NCBI GenBank assembly: GCA_012517855.1
Contig: JAAYUD010000018.1
Location: 1-64,000 of the forward strand
Direction: 5' to 3'
Length of the DNA: 64,000 nt
Origin: Bacteroidales bacterium
GTDB lineage: Bacteria > Bacteroidota > Bacteroidia > Bacteroidales > Bacteroidaceae
Shown here: piece by piece, positions 36,693 through 44,443 of the stretch
Position numbering within the stretch: the stretch's first letter is position 1
Layout: the number at the start of each line of letters is the position of its first letter
Made by a program: the position numbers and the translations under genes
The notes under the pieces: generated by a model
What the model saw: only the letters and a program-made list of their open reading frames with translations
Told to the model about the DNA's origin: nothing
The model's database searches: none

Positions 36693-37304
36693 ATGAAATC
36701 TATTGAATTAAAAGGAACTGCAAGAACTATTGCAGCGCGCTCTTCTGAACAATCTAGAGCATTGAAGGCTATTCGTAAGAATGGCGAAGTACCATGTGTA
36801 ATGTATGGTGGTGAGAAGAACTACAACTTCACTATGGTAGAAAAGGATTTGAACAAAATCGTTTATACTCCGCACATTTTCGTTATAGATCTGATTATCG
36901 ACGGTGAAAAGAAGAATGCTATTTTGAAAGACATTCAATTTCAGCCTGTAAAAGACACTATTCTTCACGTTGACTTTTATGAAATCGATGAGTCGAAACC
37001 TATCATAATGAATGTACCTGTAGAACTTGCAGGTTTGGCTCCCGGTGTTCAAGCCGGTGGTAAAATGCAACATCAGATGCGCCGTCTGAAAGTTCGCGCT
37101 CTATACACCACTATTCCCGAAAAATTGACTATCGACGTTTCTAAAATGGGTTTAGGTAAAGCTATTAAGGTTGGTGAACTATCATTCGAAGGCTTAGAAT
37201 TGATCAACCCGAAAGATGCTGTCGTATGCTCTATCAAGGCAACTCGTAACTCCGTTGATACTACCGCTACAACAGAAGACGCTGAAGCTCCTGCTGCTGA
37301 GTAG
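36693..37304 (+). CDS. rplY: 50S ribosomal protein L25, long (CTC) form
   Basis: L25 binds 5S rRNA. The N-terminal L25 domain (ELKGTARTIAARSSEQSRALKAIRKNGEVPCVMYG) is followed by the C-terminal CTC beta domain (PIIMNVPVELAGLAPGVQAGGKMQHQMRRLKVRAL) and an alanine/glutamate-rich tail. Length 203 fits the long form. Two consecutive TAG codons end the gene. A strong terminator follows at once, separating it from pth. Confidence 0.95.
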   Translation: MKSIELKGTARTIAARSSEQSRALKAIRKNGEVPCVMYGGEKNYNFTMVEKDLNKIVYTPHIFVIDLIIDGEKKNAILKDIQFQPVKDTILHVDFYEIDESKPIIMNVPVELAGLAPGVQAGGKMQHQMRRLKVRALYTTIPEKLTIDVSKMGLGKAIKVGELSFEGLELINPKDAVVCSIKATRNSVDTTATTEDAEAPAAE

Positions 37305-37332
37305 TAGAAACAGTAATCTAACATAATAATAT

Positions 37333-37388
37333 AAACGCAGATTATTGCTGGAGCGCATAAACGTTCTTTGGAGCAATAATCTGCGTTT
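37333..37388 (+). terminator. Terminator after rplY
   Basis: Perfect 17-bp arms AAACGCAGATTATTGCT (37333-37349) and AGCAATAATCTGCGTTT (37372-37388), followed by TCTGCTTTTTAC. It lies 29 bases after the rplY stop and 20 before the pth ATG. Confidence 0.85.
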
Positions 37389-37408
37389 TCTGCTTTTTAC
37401 TTCAATTT

Positions 37409-37978
37409 ATGGAAAAGTTTTTAATAGCCGGTCTTGGCAATATTGGTTTCGAATACGAAAACACCCATCACAATGCGGGTTTTATGGTACTCGACGAATT
37501 TGCACGTCTCAACGTAGCGCCATTCGAAGATAAGCGTTATGGCTCCATAGCCAAAACTTCGTTGAAAGGCAGACAAATATTCTTGCTTAAACCTTCTACT
37601 TTTATGAACTTGAGCGGTATGGCCGTACGTTATTGGATGAACAAAGAAAATATTCCCATTGAACATTTGCTTGTCATTGTCGATGATTTTGCCATACCTT
37701 TCGGTTCGCTCCGACTCAGAGGGAAGGGAAGTGCAGGCGGTCATAACGGATTAAAAAATATTACAGAAAACCTGGGTACTGAACAATATGCCCGCCTTCG
37801 TTTCGGAACGGGAAACAATTTTGTAAAAGGTCATCAAATAGATTTTGTTCTCAGCAAATTCGATGACGAAAGTATGCAGAAAATGCCCGATTTAGAATAT
37901 ACTTGCGGAGAAATCATTAAAAGTTTTTGTCTCGCAGGACTTGAAATCACAATGAATCAATTCAATCATAAGAAGTAA
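37409..37978 (+). CDS. pth: Peptidyl-tRNA hydrolase
   Basis: Recycles peptidyl-tRNA dropped by stalled ribosomes. The active-site residues are present: Asn11 in GLGNIG, His21 in NTHHNAGF and the Asp in [17 protein letters not shown] and [14 protein letters not shown] are the other signatures. Length 189. The S4-domain gene follows 12 bases later, so pth and it form one unit. rplY-pth-S4 is an order I recall from Bacteroidales. Confidence 0.96.
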   Translation: MEKFLIAGLGNIGFEYENTHHNAGFMVLDEFARLNVAPFEDKRYGSIAKTSLKGRQIFLLKPSTFMNLSGMAVRYWMNKENIPIEHLLVIVDDFAIPFGSLRLRGKGSAGGHNGLKNITENLGTEQYARLRFGTGNNFVKGHQIDFVLSKFDDESMQKMPDLEYTCGEIIKSFCLAGLEITMNQFNHKK

Positions 37979-37990
37979 TATAAAAAAGCG

Positions 37991-38419
37991 ATGAAAGAAG
38001 AAGCTCGTATAGACAAATGGCTGTGGGCTGCACGTATCTTCAAGACGAGAACTATTGCTGCCAATGCCTGCAAAATAGGTAGAGTGAAAATAGGCGATTC
38101 CGCAGTCAAGGCATCGCATACTATTAAGCCGGGCGATATTATAAATGTACGCAAGACTCCCATAACATATTCTTTCAAAGTATTGCAAGCGATAGAAAAT
38201 AGAGTGGGAGCAAAGCTCGTTCCCGAAGTGATGGAAAATGTAACATCGCGCGAGCAATACGAACTTTTGGAGATGAGCAAGATAAGCGGCTTTGTAGATC
38301 GATCGAGAGGAACTGGAAGGCCTACAAAAAAGGAGCGTCGTGAATTGGATGGTTTTATCTCTCCTGAATATATTGATGAAGAATTTGATTTTGGCGATGA
38401 AGAAGACAATATCAAATAA
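37991..38419 (+). CDS. S4-domain RNA-binding protein (Hsp15-like)
   Basis: A 142-residue protein with an N-terminal S4 domain (ARIDKWLWAARIFKTRTIAANACKIGRVKIGD) and a basic/acidic tail. Hsp15 rescues 50S subunits that carry a stuck nascent chain after heat shock, consistent with the adjacent pth. The C-terminal motif RSRGTGRPTKKERRELD is typical. Paralogue choice is by similarity only. Confidence 0.87.
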   Translation: MKEEARIDKWLWAARIFKTRTIAANACKIGRVKIGDSAVKASHTIKPGDIINVRKTPITYSFKVLQAIENRVGAKLVPEVMENVTSREQYELLEMSKISGFVDRSRGTGRPTKKERRELDGFISPEYIDEEFDFGDEEDNIK

Positions 38420-38440
38420 GCTACTATATTGTCGGTTGTA

Positions 38441-38582
38441 GTGGTGTACATGATCATTTCAACAAATTAGTATTGTCTTTATCTTTCTAAAACTACATAT
38501 GCCCCTAAAAATGATAACGTCCTTAAGTTTTTTTGAAAACATATGGACGTCACCAAAAAAACTAACATACGACAATTTTACG
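38441..38582 (+). repeat. Intergenic repeat family A, copy 2 (core inverted)
   Basis: This copy downstream of the S4 gene shares the outer block (TTTCAACAAATTAGTATTGTC), the left box ACATATGCCCCTAAAAAT and the right box AAAAAACTAACATACGACA with the other copies. Its 34-bp core (38517-38550, ACGTCCTTAAG...ATATGGACGT) runs in the opposite direction relative to these boxes. The core is bounded by ACGTCC/GGACGT inverted repeats. No coding potential. Confidence 0.8.
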
Positions 38583-39025
38583 TTCAATACGTAACATGTA
38601 AATCATCATTAACCTGCTGCTTGAAAGCGCGGTATGGTGTCATACAGAGGTAGCAAAGGTTATAAATGACGATAAAACCTTTGCAGATATATTAAGCCAA
38701 ATGAATTTGGCATGCATTCTTAGTTATTCCATTCCTGAGCGTTCCATTAGTTATATTACTCTAGTTTCGCAAAGCAGAAAGATTAAAGTATAGCCGTTAT
38801 CGTATCGTTTGAGAGATTATCTCAAGGAATTTCAATTCGTGGTCTTATTGATGTAAAGATAAAATCTTATACACATCTCCAAATTCTATTAGTAAATTCT
38901 CATTTACTCTGTTTATCAGTGTATTGCGAACTTTGAGGCTGCTAACGGTTGACATGAGGTGTACGTTGTAGATAAAAAACAAATACATGTACAGTACTCT
39001 CCATAAATAAGTTTGAGACTAATGT
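38583..39025. other. Intergenic region without a supported gene
   Basis: About 440 bases between repeat copy 2 and the end of mtgA. No ORF of the track falls here. A frame on the plus strand near 38630-38790 is open for about 50 codons but has no start codon in context and no family I recognise. No hairpin strong enough for a terminator was seen. Confidence 0.4.
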
Positions 39026-39772
39026 TTATTCAGAATGATGATGTCGATGATGATGCTTGGTCGAAGTAGTTGTCGAAATTCCTTTTTCCTGAGGAGGAAA
39101 TTTGGGCAACAATTTCATGATGTGCATAATTCTTGTTTTACGACGCAACATATAGGGAGAAGGGTGGGCTGAGTCGAAGATGAGCGGATTTGGGAGCGTC
39201 GCGGCAATCAATGCGCATTGTCCTGTTGTCAATTCGGCAGCTGTCGTTTCAAAATTATACTTGGCAGTTGCTTGAACTCCATAAAGACCTCTTCCCATTT
39301 CTATCGAATTAAGATAAACTTCCATTATGCGCTGTTTCGACCAAAAAGTCTCAATCATAAACGTAAAATAAGCTTCAAAGCCTTTACGAATCCAATTAGA
39401 TGCGGGCCACAAAAACACATTTTTTGCAGTTTGTTGGCTGATGGTACTTGCTCCGCGAGTACGTCCTCCGTCCATCTTTTCTTCAACTGCTCTTTGAATT
39501 TCGACAACGTCGAATCCATGATGATAAGGGAAACGATTATCTTCGGAAGCAATGACAGCCATAGACATGTGAGGAGATATTTTATCAAACGAGACCCATT
39601 GATGTTTCCACCGAACGGGTTCGTCTGAATGTAGTTGTTCGAAGTATCTCTCGACCATCAAGGGAGTGATATGTACCGGAAAAAAACGATACCATATTAC
39701 CGCCGCAAAAGTCGAAATGAAAAAGAAGATTAGTAAATCGCGGATGATTCTAAAAATTATTTTTCCTGTCAC
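39026..39772 (-). CDS. mtgA: Monofunctional peptidoglycan glycosyltransferase
   Basis: A 248-residue GT51 enzyme that polymerises lipid II into glycan strands. One N-terminal transmembrane helix ([19 protein letters not shown]) is followed by the catalytic domain: [15 protein letters not shown] (catalytic Glu), [16 protein letters not shown] and [16 protein letters not shown]. The last 13 residues ([13 protein letters not shown]) are histidine-rich, which is unusual for the family and might bind metal. It stands alone, 26 bases after the OmpA lipoprotein gene on the same strand. Confidence 0.93.
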   Translation of the reverse strand: MTGKIIFRIIRDLLIFFFISTFAAVIWYRFFPVHITPLMVERYFEQLHSDEPVRWKHQWVSFDKISPHMSMAVIASEDNRFPYHHGFDVVEIQRAVEEKMDGGRTRGASTISQQTAKNVFLWPASNWIRKGFEAYFTFMIETFWSKQRIMEVYLNSIEMGRGLYGVQATAKYNFETTAAELTTGQCALIAATLPNPLIFDSAHPSPYMLRRKTRIMHIMKLLPKFPPQEKGISTTTSTKHHHRHHHSE

Positions 39773-39798
39773 AGTGATACTTCTATAAATTTGAATAC

Positions 39799-40485
39799 TT
39801 AATTATTGCCAGCCGCCTCTTTGTTAGCTTTATTGATCATGTTTTGGTTGGCGTACATGTATATCTCTACTTTTCTATTCTGAGCAGCAGTTTTTGTCTC
39901 ATCATATTGGCTGTAGCCCAATCCCTGAATACTTTTAAACTGAGATAAAGCAACTCCTTTCATAGACAAATAATTGCGAACAGAATTAGCACGGTCAGTA
40001 GAAACTTTCAAATTAGCTTCTTCCGTCCCCACTTTGTCGGTATATCCATAGATGTCAATATCGACATCTTGGTCTTGGGTGAGCAACTTAGCAAACTGAG
40101 TTAAAGAATTTTGAGAAACTGCATTCAAATCGGACTTATTGAAAGCAAAAAGAATTCCTGAGTCAAATGTAACTTTAACGGCTTCCAAACCATTCTTATC
40201 TGTTACAGTCTCTACCTGGGCATTCTTGATCTTAGCCGCTTCGGCTGCTTTTTTATCCATCTTTTTACCAATGACAGCACCCGTTCCAGCTCCTACAGCT
40301 GTACCGATAGCTGCACCGATTACAGCACCTTTTCCATGACCGACAATAGCACCGACAATAGCACCCAGGCCTGCACCTGCAGCCGCTCCAATACCTGCAC
40401 CTTTGCCTGTGTTACTGGTCGTACCGCAACTACTGACAACTAATAATACACTCAATAAAATTGATAATAGTTTTATTCTTTTCAT
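39799..40485 (-). CDS. OmpA-family lipoprotein with glycine-zipper domain
   Basis: A 228-residue outer-membrane lipoprotein. I use the ATG at 40485 ([20 protein letters not shown]), since the track start 14 codons upstream would precede the signal. After the lipobox cysteine comes a glycine-zipper segment ([21 protein letters not shown]...), then an OmpA C-terminal peptidoglycan-binding domain (about 105-220) with [30 protein letters not shown]. On the minus strand TACCTTTG (40522-40515) gives a -7 box. It probably tethers the outer membrane to peptidoglycan. Confidence 0.9.
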   Translation of the reverse strand: MKRIKLLSILLSVLLVVSSCGTTSNTGKGAGIGAAAGAGLGAIVGAIVGHGKGAVIGAAIGTAVGAGTGAVIGKKMDKKAAEAAKIKNAQVETVTDKNGLEAVKVTFDSGILFAFNKSDLNAVSQNSLTQFAKLLTQDQDVDIDIYGYTDKVGTEEANLKVSTDRANSVRNYLSMKGVALSQFKSIQGLGYSQYDETKTAAQNRKVEIYMYANQNMINKANKEAAGNN

Positions 40486-40629
40486 AATGATAAAATTTGT
40501 AATTGTTTCCGCTACAAAGGTAAGCACTTTTATTGTAGAATATTTAATATTTAAATTAAAAAAACAAATACAATGGGCGAATGTGCTAGAAAAGTAGTAC
40601 TTTTGCCCTAAGAATTTGTTTTAAGAAGT

Positions 40630-41166
40630 ATGAAAATTGTTCAAGTAAAAGATAAAAAATTTACGCTTTCTATTCCCGAAAGTGAAATTCTAAAAGGTGT
40701 AACAGAAGTTGCAGAACGTATCAATAAAGATTTGGCAGACAAAAATCCACTGTTTATCGGTGTGCTAAACGGTGCTTTTATTTTTGCAGCAGACTTGTTT
40801 AAACGGATCACGATTCCATGCGAAATTTCGTTCGTCAAATTAGCTTCATATCAGGGCATCACTTCGACAGGAAGAGTAAAAGAGGTTATCGGTCTGAATG
40901 AAGATATCACAGGTCGGACAGTTGTCATTGTCGAAGATATAGTCGATACAGGCCTCACAATGGAACGACTCATTGATACATTGGGAACTCGCAACCCCAA
41001 AGAAATCCATATCGCAGCTTTATTGGTAAAAGAGCAGAAACTGAAAGTAAAATTAAATATCGAATATAAGGTTTTGTCTATTCCCAATGACTTCATAGTA
41101 GGTTACGGTCTGGATTATGATGGACTTGGAAGAAATTTGCCCGATATTTACACTGTAGTTGAGTAA
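40630..41166 (+). CDS. hpt: Hypoxanthine phosphoribosyltransferase
   Basis: A purine-salvage enzyme that joins hypoxanthine or guanine to PRPP. The PRPP-binding motif is VVIVEDIVDTGLTM and the LNGAFIFAADL loop precedes it; the C-terminal VGYGLDYDGLGRNLP holds base-binding residues. Length 178 is typical. A TACTTTTG -7 box lies at 40598-40605, 24 bases before the ATG. adk follows 30 bases later. Confidence 0.94.
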   Translation: MKIVQVKDKKFTLSIPESEILKGVTEVAERINKDLADKNPLFIGVLNGAFIFAADLFKRITIPCEISFVKLASYQGITSTGRVKEVIGLNEDITGRTVVIVEDIVDTGLTMERLIDTLGTRNPKEIHIAALLVKEQKLKVKLNIEYKVLSIPNDFIVGYGLDYDGLGRNLPDIYTVVE

Positions 41167-41196
41167 TTATTTAAAATTTTATTATATAAAGTAAAG

Positions 41197-41727
41197 ATGT
41201 TGAATATTGTAATTTTTGGTGCTCCCGGTTCAGGAAAGGGAACACAAAGCGAACGTATCGTTGCAAAATACGGGATTAACCATATATCAACCGGCGATGT
41301 CCTCCGTGGCGAAATCAAAGGTGGTACCGAACTTGGTAAGTTGGCTAAAAGTTATATTGATGAAGGCCAATTGATTCCTGATGAATTGATGATTAAAATA
41401 TTGGCAAGCGTACTCGATAGTTTCAAAGATAGCAAAGGCGTTATTTTCGACGGTTTTCCCCGAACTATCCCCCAGGCAGAAGCTCTCAAGAAAATGTTGA
41501 AAGAACGCGATCAGGATATTACTGTCATGCTTGATCTCGAAGTTCCGGAAGAAGAATTGATGACACGTTTGATATTAAGAGGCAAAGAAAGCGGACGTGC
41601 CGATGATAATGAAGAGACTATAAAAAAACGTCTACTCGTTTATCACACGCAGACAGCTCCTTTGGTGGACTTTTATAAGACAGAAGGAACATATCAGTAT
41701 ATTAAAGGTATAGGAACAATCGATTAG
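41197..41727 (+). CDS. adk: Adenylate kinase, ended early by an in-frame TAG
   Basis: Interconverts AMP + ATP and 2 ADP. The P-loop GAPGSGKGT (residues 8-16), STGDVLR, FDGFPRT and RADDNEETIKKRL are all present; the LID is short, as in Bacteroidota. The frame stops at TAG (41725-41727) after YIKGIGTID, giving 176 residues. The same frame then continues IFDSICQAIDSKK to a TAA at 41767-41769. That tail resembles the C-terminal helix of Bacteroides Adk (about 189 residues), so the TAG looks like a point change (GAG to TAG would restore Glu) or a sequence error. obgE starts 12 bases after the second stop. Confidence 0.9.
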   Translation: MLNIVIFGAPGSGKGTQSERIVAKYGINHISTGDVLRGEIKGGTELGKLAKSYIDEGQLIPDELMIKILASVLDSFKDSKGVIFDGFPRTIPQAEALKKMLKERDQDITVMLDLEVPEEELMTRLILRGKESGRADDNEETIKKRLLVYHTQTAPLVDFYKTEGTYQYIKGIGTID

Positions 41728-41781
41728 ATTTTCGACTCGATTTGTCAAGCGATAGATTCTAAAAAATAAAAACAAATTATT

Positions 41782-42948
41782 ATGCCGGAATCAAATTTTG
41801 TGGATTATGTGAAGATTCACTGTCGCTCGGGTAAGGGTGGTAGAGGCTCTACTCACATGCGGCGGGTGAAATATATTCCGATGGGTGGCCCCGATGGAGG
41901 CAATGGTGGAAGAGGAGGACATGTCATCTTGCGTGGCAATCGAAACTATTGGACACTCATTCATCTTCGATACGACCGCCATATTTTTGCCGGACACGGA
42001 GGCTCGGGTGGAAAAAGCACGAGCACTGGTGCCGACGGTGAAGATAAAATAATAGAAGTGCCCTGTGGAACGGTAGCTTATGATGCAGAAACAGGAGAAT
42101 ATCTATGTGATGTGACTGAAGACGGTCAAGAAATCATCTTACTCAATGGAGGTCGTGGAGGCAAAGGCAACTCTTTCTTCAAGACTGCAACCCAACAAGC
42201 TCCACGTTTTGCCCAACCGGGCGAACCGATGCAAGAAAAAACTGTGATTCTCGAATTGAAACTGCTTGCTGACGTAGGATTGGTAGGACTGCCGAATGCC
42301 GGAAAGTCGACTTTATTGTCTACTGTATCGGCTGCCCACCCCAAAATAGCCGATTATGCTTTTACAACCCTTGAACCCAACCTAGGTATCGTATCTTATC
42401 GCGATGGGAAGTCTTTCGTAATGGCTGATATCCCTGGTATTATCGAAGGGGCAAGTGAAGGCAAAGGTCTTGGGCTACGCTTTTTGCGACATATTGAGCG
42501 CAATTCAGTATTGCTCTTCATGGTTCCTGCTGATGCCGACGATATAGCTACCGAATATAAAGTATTACTCAACGAACTCCAGAAGTTCAATCCTGAGATG
42601 CTCGACAAAGGTAGAGTTCTTGCCATAACCAAAAGCGATATGCTCGACCAGGAGTTGATGGATGAAATAGAACCTACATTACCAAAAGGCGTTCCGCATG
42701 TTTTCATCTCGTCGTTGACAGAGCAAGGGATTACAGTATTGAAAGATATTTTATGGAAACAACTGAATGACGAATCCAATCGCCTGGAAAATAGTATTGT
42801 GCATCAGCCTAAAGATCTCGACAAATTACCCGAAGAACTGAAAGTAATGGGAGAAGATCACGATCTATTGGCAGAAGGCAAAGCTAGCAATGATGACGAC
42901 GACGATTTTGAGTTTGAATATGAGGAAGAGCCCAATCAAGACGTATGA
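41782..42948 (+). CDS. obgE: GTPase Obg
   Basis: A ribosome-assembly GTPase acting on the 50S subunit. The glycine-rich Obg fold (about 1-158; [14 protein letters not shown]) precedes the G domain with G1 [10 protein letters not shown]3 DIPGIIEGA and G4 TKSD. The C-terminal tail is highly acidic ([14 protein letters not shown]). Length 388. Its stop overlaps the pgeF start (ATGA), indicating coupled translation. Confidence 0.96.
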   Translation: MPESNFVDYVKIHCRSGKGGRGSTHMRRVKYIPMGGPDGGNGGRGGHVILRGNRNYWTLIHLRYDRHIFAGHGGSGGKSTSTGADGEDKIIEVPCGTVAYDAETGEYLCDVTEDGQEIILLNGGRGGKGNSFFKTATQQAPRFAQPGEPMQEKTVILELKLLADVGLVGLPNAGKSTLLSTVSAAHPKIADYAFTTLEPNLGIVSYRDGKSFVMADIPGIIEGASEGKGLGLRFLRHIERNSVLLFMVPADADDIATEYKVLLNELQKFNPEMLDKGRVLAITKSDMLDQELMDEIEPTLPKGVPHVFISSLTEQGITVLKDILWKQLNDESNRLENSIVHQPKDLDKLPEELKVMGEDHDLLAEGKASNDDDDDFEFEYEEEPNQDV

Positions 42949-43766
42949 GCCCGATTTGTTCTGATAAAAGTCTGTGGCAGTTTGATCTTTTTGAACCGTT
43001 CTGCAAAAATATAACCAATTTTGTAACTTCCCGTCACGGTGGATATAGCGAAGGAAATTATGCGACTTTTAATCCTTCTCCCTATAGCGGTGACGATGTA
43101 CAAACGGTAGAAAAGAATCTTGATAAGCTGAAAGCTTCGCTTCCTCAAAGACCGAAAGCTTTATTTCGTCCTCGACAAGTGCATGGCATAGAAATGCAAT
43201 GCATAGACGCGGCTTTTCTTTCACTATCGCAAGAAGTACAAGAAAAGCGGCTGGAGGGTGTTGATGCTATATGCACCGATATACGCGGGTATGCGGTTTG
43301 TGTTTCTACAGCCGATTGCGTACCGATACTCTTGTACGATTGGCGGCATCAAGCCGTAGCAGCTATTCATTCGGGTTGGCGGGGAACAGTCCAACATATA
43401 CTATCCCTCTCTCTCCAACAAATGAATCGATTATATGGTACTGAAGGGCAAGATATTTATGCCGGTATAGGACCAAGTATTTCAATCAATGCATTTGAAA
43501 TAGGAGAGGAGGTCTATGATGCTTTCGAAAAAGCAGGATTCCCTATGGAGCAAATATCTATTTGGAAAAAATCTACCCGCAAACACCATATTGATTTATG
43601 GAAAGCCAATACAATGCAACTCGAAAACTTTGGTGTTCCCACCAATCAAATAGAAGTTTCGGGAATATGCACTTTTACAAATAATGAAGATTTTTTCTCG
43701 GCACGTCGGCTTGGAATAAATTCCGGCCGTATTCTGTCGGGAATTATGATAAATCCATCAGTATGA
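42945..43766 (+). CDS. pgeF: Purine nucleoside phosphorylase/peptidoglycan-editing family protein (YfiH)
   Basis: A 273-residue multicopper-oxidase-like (laccase-domain) protein. Signatures are [19 protein letters not shown] and [11 protein letters not shown], which include the zinc/copper ligands, and [13 protein letters not shown]. In E. coli the homologue PgeF removes wrongly built peptidoglycan precursors; other members act on purine nucleosides. Substrate here is not resolved. The gene overlaps both neighbours by 4 bases (obgE upstream, B3/B4 gene downstream). Confidence 0.9.
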   Translation: MSPICSDKSLWQFDLFEPFCKNITNFVTSRHGGYSEGNYATFNPSPYSGDDVQTVEKNLDKLKASLPQRPKALFRPRQVHGIEMQCIDAAFLSLSQEVQEKRLEGVDAICTDIRGYAVCVSTADCVPILLYDWRHQAVAAIHSGWRGTVQHILSLSLQQMNRLYGTEGQDIYAGIGPSISINAFEIGEEVYDAFEKAGFPMEQISIWKKSTRKHHIDLWKANTMQLENFGVPTNQIEVSGICTFTNNEDFFSARRLGINSGRILSGIMINPSV

Positions 43767-44431
43767 TGTTCGAAATAACAGTATCCTCAACATTTAAAGA
43801 GAAGTGTCCGGATTTTCGCGGAGTCGCACTTTACGGTTCGGTAAACAATACAATGTATTGCGAAACCTTATGGAAAGAGATAAGTGACTTTACAAAAGAA
43901 TTGTTGTCTACCAGCAAAATAGAAGATATCAAACAACAACCGGCAATTGCAGCAACTCGCGAGGGATATAAAAAGTGTGGAAAAGATCCTGCCAGATATA
44001 GAGTTTCCTCGGAAGCGCTACGGCGACGCCTTCTCCGTGGACTTGAATTGTATCAAATAGATACACTCGTTGACTTGGTTAATTTAGTTTCTCTCCGTAC
44101 CGGATATTCAATAGGTGGTTTCGACGCCGATAAGATTCAAGGTGATCGCATTGAATTGGGAATAGGCCGGTGTGAAGAACCTTACGAAGGGATAGGAAGA
44201 GGAATGCTGAATATTGAAAATTTACCCGTATATCGTGATGCCATAGGCGGAATAGGTACGCCGACTAGTGATAATGAGCGTACCAAGATGGATATATCTA
44301 CCAAACATATTCTAACTATTATAAATGGCTATGACGGATGCAAATACTTACCGAAAGCTGTGGAAATGATGCAAAGAATGATTGAAGAATATGCTGATGG
44401 CAACGATTTTGAAACGATTTATTTTGAGTAA
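43763..44431 (+). CDS. Stand-alone B3/B4 (PheT editing-like) domain protein
   Basis: A 222-residue protein consisting only of the B3/B4 domain found in the beta chain of phenylalanyl-tRNA synthetase, where it removes mischarged tyrosine. Recognisable stretches are REGYKKCGKDPARYRVSSEALRRRLLRG and LVNLVSLRTGYSIGGFD. Free-standing copies (COG3382) might edit mischarged tRNA or free aminoacyl species, but this is unproven. The ATG overlaps the pgeF stop (ATGATG context), so translation is probably coupled. Confidence 0.82.
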   Translation: MMFEITVSSTFKEKCPDFRGVALYGSVNNTMYCETLWKEISDFTKELLSTSKIEDIKQQPAIAATREGYKKCGKDPARYRVSSEALRRRLLRGLELYQIDTLVDLVNLVSLRTGYSIGGFDADKIQGDRIELGIGRCEEPYEGIGRGMLNIENLPVYRDAIGGIGTPTSDNERTKMDISTKHILTIINGYDGCKYLPKAVEMMQRMIEEYADGNDFETIYFE

Positions 44432-44443
44432 AACATAATATTT

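Noticed and set aside
38583-39025. Transposase remnant in the S4/mtgA gap
   Set aside because: Translations in all frames gave only short open stretches with no DDE, HUH or terminal-repeat signature.
41197-41769. Genome-wide recoding of TAG as an amino acid, suggested by the adk stop
   Set aside because: Several intact genes here end in TAG (nrdG, rplY with two, the LolC/E-like gene, the glycosyltransferase), and no other gene shows an internal TAG, so a local change or error is simpler.
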